DNA of 8,218 bases from an uncultured Acetatifactor sp. (GTDB taxonomy: Bacteria; Bacillota; Clostridia; Lachnospirales; Lachnospiraceae), in assembly GCA_948896875.1 (NCBI GenBank), contig CAQUWW010000135.1, forward strand, positions 1 through 8,218, written 5' to 3'. This document shows positions 1 through 5,207 of the stretch, one piece after another; within the stretch, counting starts at the first letter, position 1; every line of letters starts with the position of its first letter. The notes under the pieces were generated by a model that did not search any database, was not told where the DNA came from, and saw only the letters and a list, made by a program, of their open reading frames with translations. Both the position numbers and the translations under genes were made by a program.

Positions 1-103
1 GCCCAAACTCTTTCCTGATATCATAGGGAAAAATGACATAAGCGCCCCCTGTCTCCCCCGCCTCATAAATCAGGGACTCATACTCATACACTCTGCCGTT
101 CAA
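1..103 (-). CDS. DUF1905-type protein, N-terminal fragment cut by window edge
   Basis: The minus strand gives 34 codons from a TTG start at 103 to the window edge. The peptide has a beta-rich opening followed by GGAYVIFPYDIRKEFG, which matches the pattern of DUF1905-domain proteins (a small beta-barrel family of unknown biochemical role), where a G-[AS]-Y-x-x-x-P-[FY]-D-[VI]-R-x-x-F-G stretch is characteristic. The TTG start is chosen because GAGGTG lies 6 nt upstream and an in-frame TAA occurs 11 codons further back. An upstream in-frame TTG or GTG is possible. An extended -10 promoter lies about 30 nt upstream, so the gene is probably expressed separately from the efflux gene. The family call rests on about 16 residues and the rest of the gene is outside the window. 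Confidence 0.55.
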   Translation of the reverse strand, partial: MNGRVYEYESLIYEAGETGGAYVIFPYDIRKEFG

Positions 104-133
104 TACCTGCACCTCATCCAATCCGTTTTACCC

Positions 134-142
134 AGTATACCA
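134..142 (-). promoter_or_regulatory. Extended -10 promoter for the DUF1905-type gene
   Basis: Read on the minus strand this is TGGTATACT, a TGn extension joined to a TATACT -10 hexamer. The -35 region 17 bp upstream (TTTTAA) is poor, as is common for extended -10 promoters. Transcription would start about 25 nt before the TTG start. This is inferred from sequence only. Confidence 0.4.
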
Positions 143-176
143 GAAAACCGCCGACATTAAAAGGACAAAACCCCCG

Positions 177-200
177 TCATCCTGAAGATCATCCTGAAGA
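177..200. repeat. Perfect 12-bp tandem duplication
   Basis: TCATCCTGAAGA occurs twice without a break (177-188 and 189-200) in the gap between the efflux gene and the DUF1905-type gene. It is most simply a replication-slippage product. No protein or regulatory role is visible. Confidence 0.8.
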
Positions 201-275
201 ATATCTCCGTCAACGGTATCAGCATAAGCGGAAAACAGGAAATTTCATCACTCCTCTCTCCCGTTTTTTAACCTG

Positions 276-1589
276 TCATGAAGCCATCTCCTGCCTGTCC
301 ACGCGCTGCTTCAGGAGCAGGGCCAGCACTGCCGCCAGGATCCTGGCCCACACCGTGCTCCACCAGATCATGACCTGCCCTCCGAACAAAGGCGGCAGAA
401 CCAGCATGAGCACCAGCATGAAGATAGGCTCTATAAAAGTCAGCACATAGGAATAGACGCTCTTCTCCGTTGCGTAGAAGCTGGCCGTGGTGATCCGCAG
501 GATTGCCACAAAGGGAACCGATACCAGGAAGATGGGCATGATCCTGGCAATCTCCAGATTCACTTCGTTCGATGCGCCGAATAGCACTCCCAGGCTCCCT
601 TTCGTCAGGTACAGGATGATGCAGCCGATCACCGACAGGGCAAAGGCAAACCCGTAGGCCAGCCTCCGGATGGATTTCAGGTTCACCCAGTTCTTTTCGC
701 CATAGCATTGGCTAAGCAGGGGCTGGCATCCGTCCCCCACCCCCTGCAGGATGAGGTAGATGATGCAAATCACATAGGCAATGCAGGCATAGGTGGCGAT
801 TGCCGGATCCCCGCCGTAGGAGACGGAAAAGCGGTTGATGATAATCAGGGAGATATTGGGGGACATGGCCAGCCCAAAGGGCGCAATCCCAATCTTGATC
901 ACATCCGCCGCTACCTTCCCCATCCTGGGAAAAGGGATTGCCAGCGTAAACTGCTTTTTGTCAAGCAGGTAGAGGAGAGCAATCACCATGGTGACTCCCT
1001 GTCCGATTACCGTAGCCCAGGCCGCCCCTGCGACGCCCTGCCCCATGACCCATACGAACAGGTAGTCCAGGATGATGTTGGTGACGAACCCGGCAATCAT
1101 GGAGACCATGGCATAGAATGCGCCGCCGTGGTTGCGGATAAAGGGGACCAGGCCCGTGCCGATGACCTGCAGAGCCGCCCCCACAGCGATCACCGCTATA
1201 TATTCCTCCCCCAGGGTCAGCATCTCCCCGCCTGCTCCCAGCAGCCTTAAAAGGGGGCTGTTCAAAAGGAAGATGGCAATGGTCAGAATCACACTGGAGA
1301 GAATCAGCAGCCACATGGAGCCCGCCGTATATTCCCTTGCCTGAGCCTCCTTCTTTTCCGCCTTGTTGATGGAATAGTAGATGGCGCCTCCCATTCCTAT
1401 TCCCGTACCCAGAGCCTGGATGACGGCCACGATGGGGTAGGCGATGTTCACCGCCGAAAGCCCCAGGTCCCCGATGCTGTTCCCCACAAAGAAGCCGTCC
1501 ACAATCGTATAGACCCCGGACAGGGCAAAGGATAGTACGGACGGGATTACATACTTGAAAAATTGTTTTACATCGCTTGTCTGCTTCAT
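276..1589 (-). CDS. MATE-family multidrug/cation efflux protein (MepA-like)
   Basis: The product is 437 aa, the usual length for MATE (COG0534) antiporters, which export cationic drugs or metabolites across the cytoplasmic membrane using a Na+ or H+ gradient. It is hydrophobic throughout, with about 12 predicted membrane segments in two homologous halves. Family-typical stretches are the N-terminal IPSVLSFALSGVYTIVDGFFVG, split here as IPSVLSFALSG and YTIVDGFFVG, then the GIGMGGAIYYS loop and the second-half IPFVA-like PVFLV/VPFVAILRITTASFYA region. The ATG at 1589 is preferred: it overlaps the stop of a small upstream ORF (ATGA) and has AGGAGG 12 nt upstream. A GTG at 1658 in frame would add 23 charged residues atypical of the family and has no good ribosome binding site. 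A MarR gene upstream suggests drug-responsive control, as in MepR-MepA. The substrate cannot be read from the sequence. No terminator was seen after the stop. Confidence 0.9.
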   Translation of the reverse strand: MKQTSDVKQFFKYVIPSVLSFALSGVYTIVDGFFVGNSIGDLGLSAVNIAYPIVAVIQALGTGIGMGGAIYYSINKAEKKEAQAREYTAGSMWLLILSSVILTIAIFLLNSPLLRLLGAGGEMLTLGEEYIAVIAVGAALQVIGTGLVPFIRNHGGAFYAMVSMIAGFVTNIILDYLFVWVMGQGVAGAAWATVIGQGVTMVIALLYLLDKKQFTLAIPFPRMGKVAADVIKIGIAPFGLAMSPNISLIIINRFSVSYGGDPAIATYACIAYVICIIYLILQGVGDGCQPLLSQCYGEKNWVNLKSIRRLAYGFAFALSVIGCIILYLTKGSLGVLFGASNEVNLEIARIMPIFLVSVPFVAILRITTASFYATEKSVYSYVLTFIEPIFMLVLMLVLPPLFGGQVMIWWSTVWARILAAVLALLLKQRVDRQEMAS

Positions 1590-1708
1590 TGCTGCTCTTT
1601 TCCTCCTGCTGCGAGAAATAATTCCACGAAAAATGCTGTGCTGTCGTTTATCTGCCACACAGCGTAATAATTGTTCAGCTGCTCCATAAAAATGGTGTCG
1701 CTTATCAT
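1586..1708 (-). CDS. 40-aa leader ORF overlapping the MATE start
   Basis: This small ORF starts at ATG 1708 with an excellent ribosome binding site (GGAGG at 1715-1719, 6 nt spacing). It reads MISDTIFMEQLNNYYAVWQI, then NDSTAFFVELFLAAGGKEQQ, and stops at a TGA that overlaps the MATE ATG by 4 nt (ATGA). It is the first ORF behind the promoter at 1750-1779. The layout is what translational coupling would look like: ribosomes finishing the leader are placed at the pump start, whose own Shine-Dalgarno sequence is rather distant. I do not recognise the protein. It has a mildly amphipathic middle and no convincing membrane segment. It could be a real micro-protein, a coupling leader, or the relic of a longer gene. 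Evidence is limited to the SD sequence and the overlap. Confidence 0.5.
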   Translation of the reverse strand: MISDTIFMEQLNNYYAVWQINDSTAFFVELFLAAGGKEQQ

Positions 1709-1726
1709 ATGGAACCTCCTTCTATT

Positions 1727-1771
1727 TAGTCTGTACATGTACTATATGCATTATAGTCCGTATATGTACTA
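1727..1771. promoter_or_regulatory. Two 18-bp operator-like repeats at the pump promoter
   Basis: On the plus strand, TAGTCTGTACATGTACTA (1727-1744) and TAGTCCGTATATGTACTA (1754-1771) are direct repeats identical at 16 of 18 positions, with centres 27 bp apart. The second is also a partial dyad (7 of 9 symmetric pairs), and both have TAGT...ACTA ends. One copy fills the -35/-10 spacer and the other lies just downstream of the -10, so bound protein would block RNA polymerase. The size and shape suit a MarR-type winged-helix dimer, and the marR gene next door is the natural candidate. That assignment is inference. Confidence 0.6.
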
Positions 1772-1779
1772 AAAGTCAA
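1750..1779 (-). promoter_or_regulatory. Sigma-A promoter of the leader ORF-MATE unit
   Basis: The minus strand has TTGACT (-35, 1774-1779), an 18-bp spacer and a perfect TATAAT (-10, 1750-1755). An A/T-rich tract upstream (1780-1800) could act as an UP-like element. The predicted start near 1743 gives a leader of about 35 nt to the small ORF. Confidence 0.75.
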
Positions 1780-1804
1780 GAAGAAAAATAATTTTTTTTG
1801 AATC

Positions 1805-1832
1805 AAAAAAGACACCCTACTGCCGAGGTGCC
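1805..1832 (-). terminator. Rho-independent terminator of marR
   Basis: Downstream of the marR stop, the minus strand forms GGCACC (1827-1832) pairing with GGTGTC (1811-1816, one G-U pair) around a 10-nt loop, followed by six T residues (1805-1810). It separates marR transcription from the pump promoter that begins just beyond. Confidence 0.7.
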
Positions 1833-1862
1833 CTTTCGGTTCTGTGGCTCTGTCATGCATTT

Positions 1863-2294
1863 TTACATTCCCTTTTCCATCTCTTTTTCCAGCACGGTAT
1901 TGAATAATGTGATATCCTCTACCATCCGCAGTACCCTGTCGCTTCCCATGATCTGGAAGACACGATGTTCCAGTTCCCGCAGGGGCGCCAGCAGTCCGTC
2001 GGAATAGGCCATTCCCTTCTCCGTCAGGGATATCTGCTTTTCCCGGCGGTCTTCGCTGCCGGGGGACAGGGCGATATACCCCTCCTCCTTCAAGGACTTC
2101 ATGACACTGTTGACTGTCTGCTTGGTCAGGCCCGTAAGGATGCAGATTTTCTTCTGCGTCATGGCCTCCTGTCCGTCCAGGGCGTACAGGACGAACAGCA
2201 GATAATAATTGATGCCTCTGGAAGCTGCCCAGGAGCTGTATAATGCGTTGGCCTGCCCCCATATGCCCCATAGCTTATGTCCCTCTGTCTGCAT
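1863..2294 (-). CDS. MarR-family transcriptional regulator
   Basis: The product is 143 aa, the usual length for MarR winged-helix repressors, which bind palindromic DNA as dimers and release it on binding small phenolic or cationic ligands. The DNA-binding core runs from about residue 44 to 94: TQKKICILTGLTKQTVNSVM forms the helix-turn-helix, LKEEGYI follows, and the wing SPGSEDRREKQISLTEKG carries the family's D-x-R signature (D82, R84). The flanking N- and C-terminal helices would form the dimer interface. The ATG at 2294 is chosen because GGAGG sits 7 nt upstream. In-frame extension back to 2435 would pass through the promoter and a dyad, so it is unlikely to be coding. The adjacent same-strand MATE gene is the probable target, as in MepR-MepA pairs. 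The ligand is unknown. Confidence 0.9.
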   Translation of the reverse strand: MQTEGHKLWGIWGQANALYSSWAASRGINYYLLFVLYALDGQEAMTQKKICILTGLTKQTVNSVMKSLKEEGYIALSPGSEDRREKQISLTEKGMAYSDGLLAPLRELEHRVFQIMGSDRVLRMVEDITLFNTVLEKEMEKGM

Positions 2295-2327
2295 ACCGAT
2301 ACCTCCTCGTATTGTCATATCCAGTCC

Positions 2328-2358
2328 GATAACAGAATCCAAAACAGATTCTGTTATC
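2328..2358. promoter_or_regulatory. Perfect 12-bp inverted repeat at the marR start site
   Basis: GATAACAGAATC (2328-2339) and GATTCTGTTATC (2347-2358) are exact inverted copies separated by 7 nt. The right arm together with the spacer also forms AACAGATTCTGTT, a third overlapping half-site. The repeat starts a few bases downstream of the marR -10 box, so it overlaps the predicted transcription start. An autoregulatory operator is the simplest reading. A 5'-end mRNA hairpin is the alternative. Its sequence differs from the repeats at the pump promoter. Confidence 0.65.
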
Positions 2359-2361
2359 AGT

Positions 2362-2390
2362 ATTATAGTATTTATACATACTTTTATCAA
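2362..2390 (-). promoter_or_regulatory. Sigma-A promoter of marR
   Basis: The minus strand has TTGATA (-35, 2385-2390), a 17-bp spacer and a perfect TATAAT (-10, 2362-2367). The predicted start near 2355 gives a leader of about 60 nt. Confidence 0.75.
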
Positions 2391-2644
2391 GACCTTTGGA
2401 CGGGCCAGAACCCATGCCTTTACTCCATCAGACATTTTACTGCGAGGAGTAAAATAAATCCCAATAATCTCGCCATTCTTTCCCTTTCCGAATCCTCCTG
2501 GATTCTAAAAAGCTGAATATCCTGTGTGACAATCAACTCCTGATAATAAGCTGTCCGCAAATGAATATAAAGTTTCATATGTCGGATTTTTGTCTGTTCG
2601 GCATACAGCTATTTTAATATCTGGAAAAAAATGTAACTTGCCTG
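2391..2644. other. Non-coding divergent gap between marR and metY
   Basis: No convincing gene lies here. Open frames are short, lack a well-placed ribosome binding site and resemble no family I know. Visible structure is limited to two small dyads (2434-2455 and 2490-2505, GAATCC-TCCT-GGATTC), neither with a T-tract. No T-box, SAM-riboswitch or tRNA signature was recognised. The gap is A/T-rich compared with the metY coding region. Confidence 0.5.
2434..2455. repeat. 8-bp perfect inverted repeat upstream of marR
   Basis: ATTTTACT (2434-2441) and AGTAAAAT (2448-2455) are separated by GCGAGG. The right arm can also pair with TTTACTCC at 2419-2426, so two mutually exclusive hairpins exist. It lies about 45 bp upstream of the marR -35 box and has no T-tract on either strand, so it is not an ordinary terminator. 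Function unknown. Confidence 0.45.
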
Positions 2645-2673
2645 TTGACAAAACAAAAAAGGTGGTCTATTAT
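2645..2673 (+). promoter_or_regulatory. Sigma-A promoter of the metY-cysK-isc unit
   Basis: TTGACA (2645-2650, perfect -35), a 17-bp spacer and TATTAT (2668-2673) are present. TATAAT starting 3 nt later overlaps it with a longer spacer. The predicted start is near 2680, inside the dyad that follows. This is the only strong promoter seen in front of the five plus-strand sulfur genes. Confidence 0.75.
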
Positions 2674-2698
2674 AATACCAACCTTTCCGGTAGGTATT
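2674..2698. promoter_or_regulatory. 25-bp dyad behind the metY promoter, candidate Rrf2 operator
   Basis: AATACCAACC (2674-2683) and GGTAGGTATT (2689-2698) form 10-bp arms with a single mismatch around a 5-nt centre. The dyad begins directly after the -10 hexamer and covers the predicted start. Its geometry, A-x3-CC...GG-x3-T over 25 bp, matches 6 of the 9 fixed positions of the E. coli IscR type 2 site as I recall it. An Rrf2-family regulator is encoded at the end of the same gene cluster, so autoregulation is plausible but not demonstrated. Confidence 0.6.
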
Positions 2699-2723
2699 TC
2701 CGGGAACGAAAGGAGAAAACATT

Positions 2724-4004
2724 ATGTCTGATTACAAATTTGAAACTTTACAGCTCCATGCAGGGCAGGAACATCCGGACCCGGCCACCGACGCCCGCGC
2801 AGTTCCCATCTATGCCACCACTTCCTATGTGTTCCGGGACTCGGCCCATGCGGCGGCCCGTTTCGGCCTGGCCGATGCCGGCAACATATACGGCAGGCTG
2901 ACGAATTCCACCCAGGATGTGCTGGAGCAGCGTGTGGCCGCTCTGGAAGGCGGCGTGGCGGCGCTGGCTCTGGCCTCCGGCGCGGCAGCCATCACTTATA
3001 CCCTGGAGGCCCTGGGACAAAACGGCGGCCATTTTGTGGCTCAGAAGACCATTTACGGCGGAAGCTACAATCTGTTGGCCCATACGCTCCCGGCCTTCGG
3101 CATTACGGCCAGCTTCGTGAATATTCATGACCTTGGGGAAGTGGAAGCCGCCATTCAGGAGAACACCCGGGCCATCTATATTGAAACTCTGGGCAATCCC
3201 AACAGCGACATTCCCGATATGGACGCTCTGGCACAGCTTGCCCACAGGCACGGTCTGCCTCTGGTGGTGGATAATACCTTCGGCACCCCCTATCTGCTTC
3301 GTCCCATCGAGCACGGTGCGGATATCGTGGTACATTCCGCCACCAAATTCCTGGGCGGCCACGGCACCACCCTGGGCGGCGTCATCGTGGATTCCGGTAA
3401 ATTTGACTGGGCCGCTTCCGGAAACTATCCGGCCATCGCGGAGCCCAATCCCAGCTACCACGGCGTGTCCTTCGTAAAAGCTGTCGGTCCTGCGGCATTT
3501 GTGACCTACATTCGCGCCATTTTACTGCGGGATACCGGGGCTACCATCTCCCCCTTCGCGGCATTTTTGCTGCTGCAGGGCATCGAGACCCTCTCCCTGC
3601 GTCTGGAACGGCATAGTGAGAACACGAAAAAGGTGGTGGAATTCCTTGCGGCCCATCCTCAGGTGGAAAAGGTCAATCATCCCTCTCTGCCCGACCATCC
3701 GGACCATGAATTATACCGGAAATACTTCCCCAATGGCGGCGGGTCTATCTTTACTTTTGAGATTAAGGGCGGCGTGCAGGAAGCACATAGATTTATCGAC
3801 AACCTGAAGATTTTCTCACTGCTTGCAAACGTGGCCGATGTGAAGAGCCTCGTGATTCATCCCGCAACCACCACCCACAGCCAGCTTACCGCCGAGGAGC
3901 TGAAGGATCAGGGAATCAAGCCCAATACCATCCGGCTTTCCATCGGTACGGAGCACATCGACGATATCATAGCCGACCTGCGGAAAGGTTTTGACGCAGT
4001 ATAG
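2724..4004 (+). CDS. metY: O-acetylhomoserine sulfhydrylase (MetY)
   Basis: The product is 426 aa, the normal length for this PLP-dependent enzyme of the Cys/Met-metabolism family. It makes homocysteine directly from O-acetylhomoserine and sulfide in the cytoplasm. Visible landmarks are the PLP-phosphate contact YGR (56-58), the SGAAAI loop (85-90), the cofactor aspartate in VVDNTFGTP (D183), the Schiff-base lysine in SATKFLGGHG (K208) and the carboxylate-binding arginine in the C-terminal TIRLSIGTE segment (R404). The long insertion after K208 (GKFDWAASGNYPAIAEPNPSY) is typical of MetY rather than cystathionine gamma-synthase. The ATG has AGGAG 8 nt upstream. It is the first gene behind the promoter at 2645-2673, and cysK follows 41 nt after its tandem TAG-TAA stops. 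Some such enzymes also use O-acetylserine, so a cysteine-forming side role is possible. Confidence 0.93.
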   Translation: MSDYKFETLQLHAGQEHPDPATDARAVPIYATTSYVFRDSAHAAARFGLADAGNIYGRLTNSTQDVLEQRVAALEGGVAALALASGAAAITYTLEALGQNGGHFVAQKTIYGGSYNLLAHTLPAFGITASFVNIHDLGEVEAAIQENTRAIYIETLGNPNSDIPDMDALAQLAHRHGLPLVVDNTFGTPYLLRPIEHGADIVVHSATKFLGGHGTTLGGVIVDSGKFDWAASGNYPAIAEPNPSYHGVSFVKAVGPAAFVTYIRAILLRDTGATISPFAAFLLLQGIETLSLRLERHSENTKKVVEFLAAHPQVEKVNHPSLPDHPDHELYRKYFPNGGGSIFTFEIKGGVQEAHRFIDNLKIFSLLANVADVKSLVIHPATTTHSQLTAEELKDQGIKPNTIRLSIGTEHIDDIIADLRKGFDAV

Positions 4005-4045
4005 TAAACTACACATCAATCAAATTTGCATTATGGAGGTACCTT

Positions 4046-4978
4046 ATGTCAAATATTTATACATCCGCGGACCAGCTGATCGGCAAAACCCCCCTTCTGG
4101 AGCTGACTCATATTGAGAAAGCCTATCATCTGAAGGCAAGAATTCTCGCAAAGCTGGAATACTTTAATCCCGGAGGTTCCGTAAAGGACCGGGTTGCAAA
4201 GGAGATGATCAACGATGCCGAGAGAAGCGGAAAGTTAAAGCCCGGCTCCGTCATTATAGAGCCAACTTCCGGCAACACCGGCATCGGTCTGGCTGCCGTT
4301 GCCGCGGCCAGAGGTTACAGAATCATCATCGTGATGCCCGAAACCATGAGCGTGGAGCGGCGTCAGCTGATGAAAGCTTACGGCGCCGAGCTGGTGCTTA
4401 CCGAAGGCGCCAAAGGGATGAGCGGCGCCATTCAGAAAGCGGAGGAGCTTGCCGCTGTCACCCCGGGCAGCTTCATTCCCGGACAGTTCGTCAATCCCGC
4501 CAATCCGAAGGCTCACAGAGAAAGTACGGGTCCCGAAATCTATGAAGATACCGACGGTAAAGTAGATATCTTCGTGGCAGGCGTTGGAACCGGCGGCACT
4601 GTAACCGGCGTGGGCGAGTACCTGAAATCCAGGAATCCTGCGGTCAGAGTCGTGGCCGTGGAGCCCGCCTCCTCTCCTGTGCTTTCATCCGGTCAGGCAG
4701 GCTCACACAAGATTCAGGGGATCGGTGCAGGCTTTGTCCCTGATGTCCTGAACACGGATATTTATGATGAAGTCATTCCTGTCTCCGATGAAGACGCCTT
4801 TGCAGCAGGAAGACTCATTGGCAGAAGCGAGGGTGTTCTGGTGGGCATTTCCTCCGGGGCAGCCGCTTTTGCCGCCATAGAGCTTGCCAGGCGCCCTGAG
4901 AATGAGGGGAAGACCATTGTGGTACTTCTGCCGGATACCGGCGACAGATACTTGTCCACGCCGCTTTTTGCGGAATGA
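4046..4978 (+). CDS. cysK: Cysteine synthase A (O-acetylserine sulfhydrylase)
   Basis: The product is 310 aa and a full-length CysK. It joins sulfide to O-acetylserine to form L-cysteine, using PLP. The motifs are in order: the PLP lysine in NPGGSVKDR (K47), the substrate-binding TSGNTG loop (74-79), the phosphate-binding GTGGT loop (181-185), the KIQGIGAGF segment (222-230), GISSGAA (267-273) and the C-terminal PDTGDRYLST (296-305). GGAGG lies 6 nt before the ATG. It sits 41 nt behind metY and ahead of iscS, so its product cysteine is the substrate of the next enzyme. In Bacillus, CysK also acts as a partner of the Rrf2-type repressor CymR, which is relevant because an Rrf2 gene ends this cluster. 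The last 63 bp are repeated in tandem immediately downstream. Confidence 0.95.
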   Translation: MSNIYTSADQLIGKTPLLELTHIEKAYHLKARILAKLEYFNPGGSVKDRVAKEMINDAERSGKLKPGSVIIEPTSGNTGIGLAAVAAARGYRIIIVMPETMSVERRQLMKAYGAELVLTEGAKGMSGAIQKAEELAAVTPGSFIPGQFVNPANPKAHRESTGPEIYEDTDGKVDIFVAGVGTGGTVTGVGEYLKSRNPAVRVVAVEPASSPVLSSGQAGSHKIQGIGAGFVPDVLNTDIYDEVIPVSDEDAFAAGRLIGRSEGVLVGISSGAAAFAAIELARRPENEGKTIVVLLPDTGDRYLSTPLFAE

Positions 4979-5043
4979 TCTGTGGTACTTCTGCCGGATA
5001 TTGGCAACAGATATTTGTCCACGCCGTTTCTTGCGGAATAGCC
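4918..5043 (+). repeat. 63-bp tandem duplication of the cysK 3' end
   Basis: Unit 1 (4918-4980) contains the last 19 codons and stop of cysK. Unit 2 (4981-5043) follows directly and matches at 54 of 63 positions, and all nine differences are transitions. The unit length is a multiple of three, so unit 2 stays in the cysK frame and would read VVLLPDIGNRYLSTPFLAE then TAG if the cysK TGA were read through. Four of the changed codons alter the amino acid, including T to I and D to N in the conserved PDTGDRYLST motif, so the second copy looks like a decaying non-coding relic. Confidence 0.9.
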
Positions 5044-5085
5044 TGTGTGTGGAACTGCCTGTACCAGCGGAATATGAATCTGTCC

Positions 5086-5099
5086 GGAGGTGACTTGTG
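5086..5099 (+). promoter_or_regulatory. Perfect Shine-Dalgarno with GTG, alternative iscS start
   Basis: GGAGGTGA (5086-5093) is complementary over all eight bases to the 16S anti-SD core. It is followed, 6 nt after GGAGG, by GTG at 5097. That GTG is in frame with iscS and would add 37 residues (starting MQFCANIQRTL) before the canonical MRIYLDNAATT start. A TTG at 5095 in another frame would instead give a 27-aa peptide ending at 5178. Which one is used cannot be settled from sequence. Confidence 0.5.
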
Positions 5100-5207
5100 C
5101 AGTTTTGTGCAAATATACAGAGAACTCTACCGGATAATTACGGGAAAGATGACCGGAAATCAGCAGGAAAACAGGTGAATTTCACCAGAAGGAAGATAAG
5201 CAAAACA

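Noticed and set aside
143..253. Possible short gene between MATE and the DUF1905-type gene (SD GAGGAG then ATG at 251, or a frameshifted 39-codon version)
   Set aside because: The ATG frame stops after nine codons, and the longer reading needs an unproven one-base shift. The 12-bp tandem repeat inside suggests unconstrained sequence.
708..1250. 180-codon plus-strand frame opposite the MATE gene
   Set aside because: Its composition (high His, Pro and Asp, with no hydrophobic core) is that of a shadow of a membrane-protein gene. No ribosome binding site or promoter was seen.
2295..2435. 47-residue N-terminal extension of MarR in the same open frame
   Set aside because: It would run through the -35/-10 boxes and the start-site dyad. 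The ATG at 2294 has a well-placed GGAGG and gives the family-standard length.
2420..2476. 18-codon hydrophobic minus-strand ORF (MARLLGFILLLAVKCLME)
   Set aside because: The ribosome binding site is poor, the length is trivial and it crosses a dyad. Hydrophobicity of such a short frame is expected by chance.
2460..2723. T-box or SAM riboswitch upstream of metY
   Set aside because: The leader from the predicted start is only about 44 nt, and no T-box core, SAM-I kink-turn or terminator/antiterminator pair was recognised.
2748..3461. 237-codon open frame antisense to metY
   Set aside because: It is opposite a motif-complete MetY, is rich in Gly/Gln/His as expected of a complementary frame, and has no ribosome binding site.
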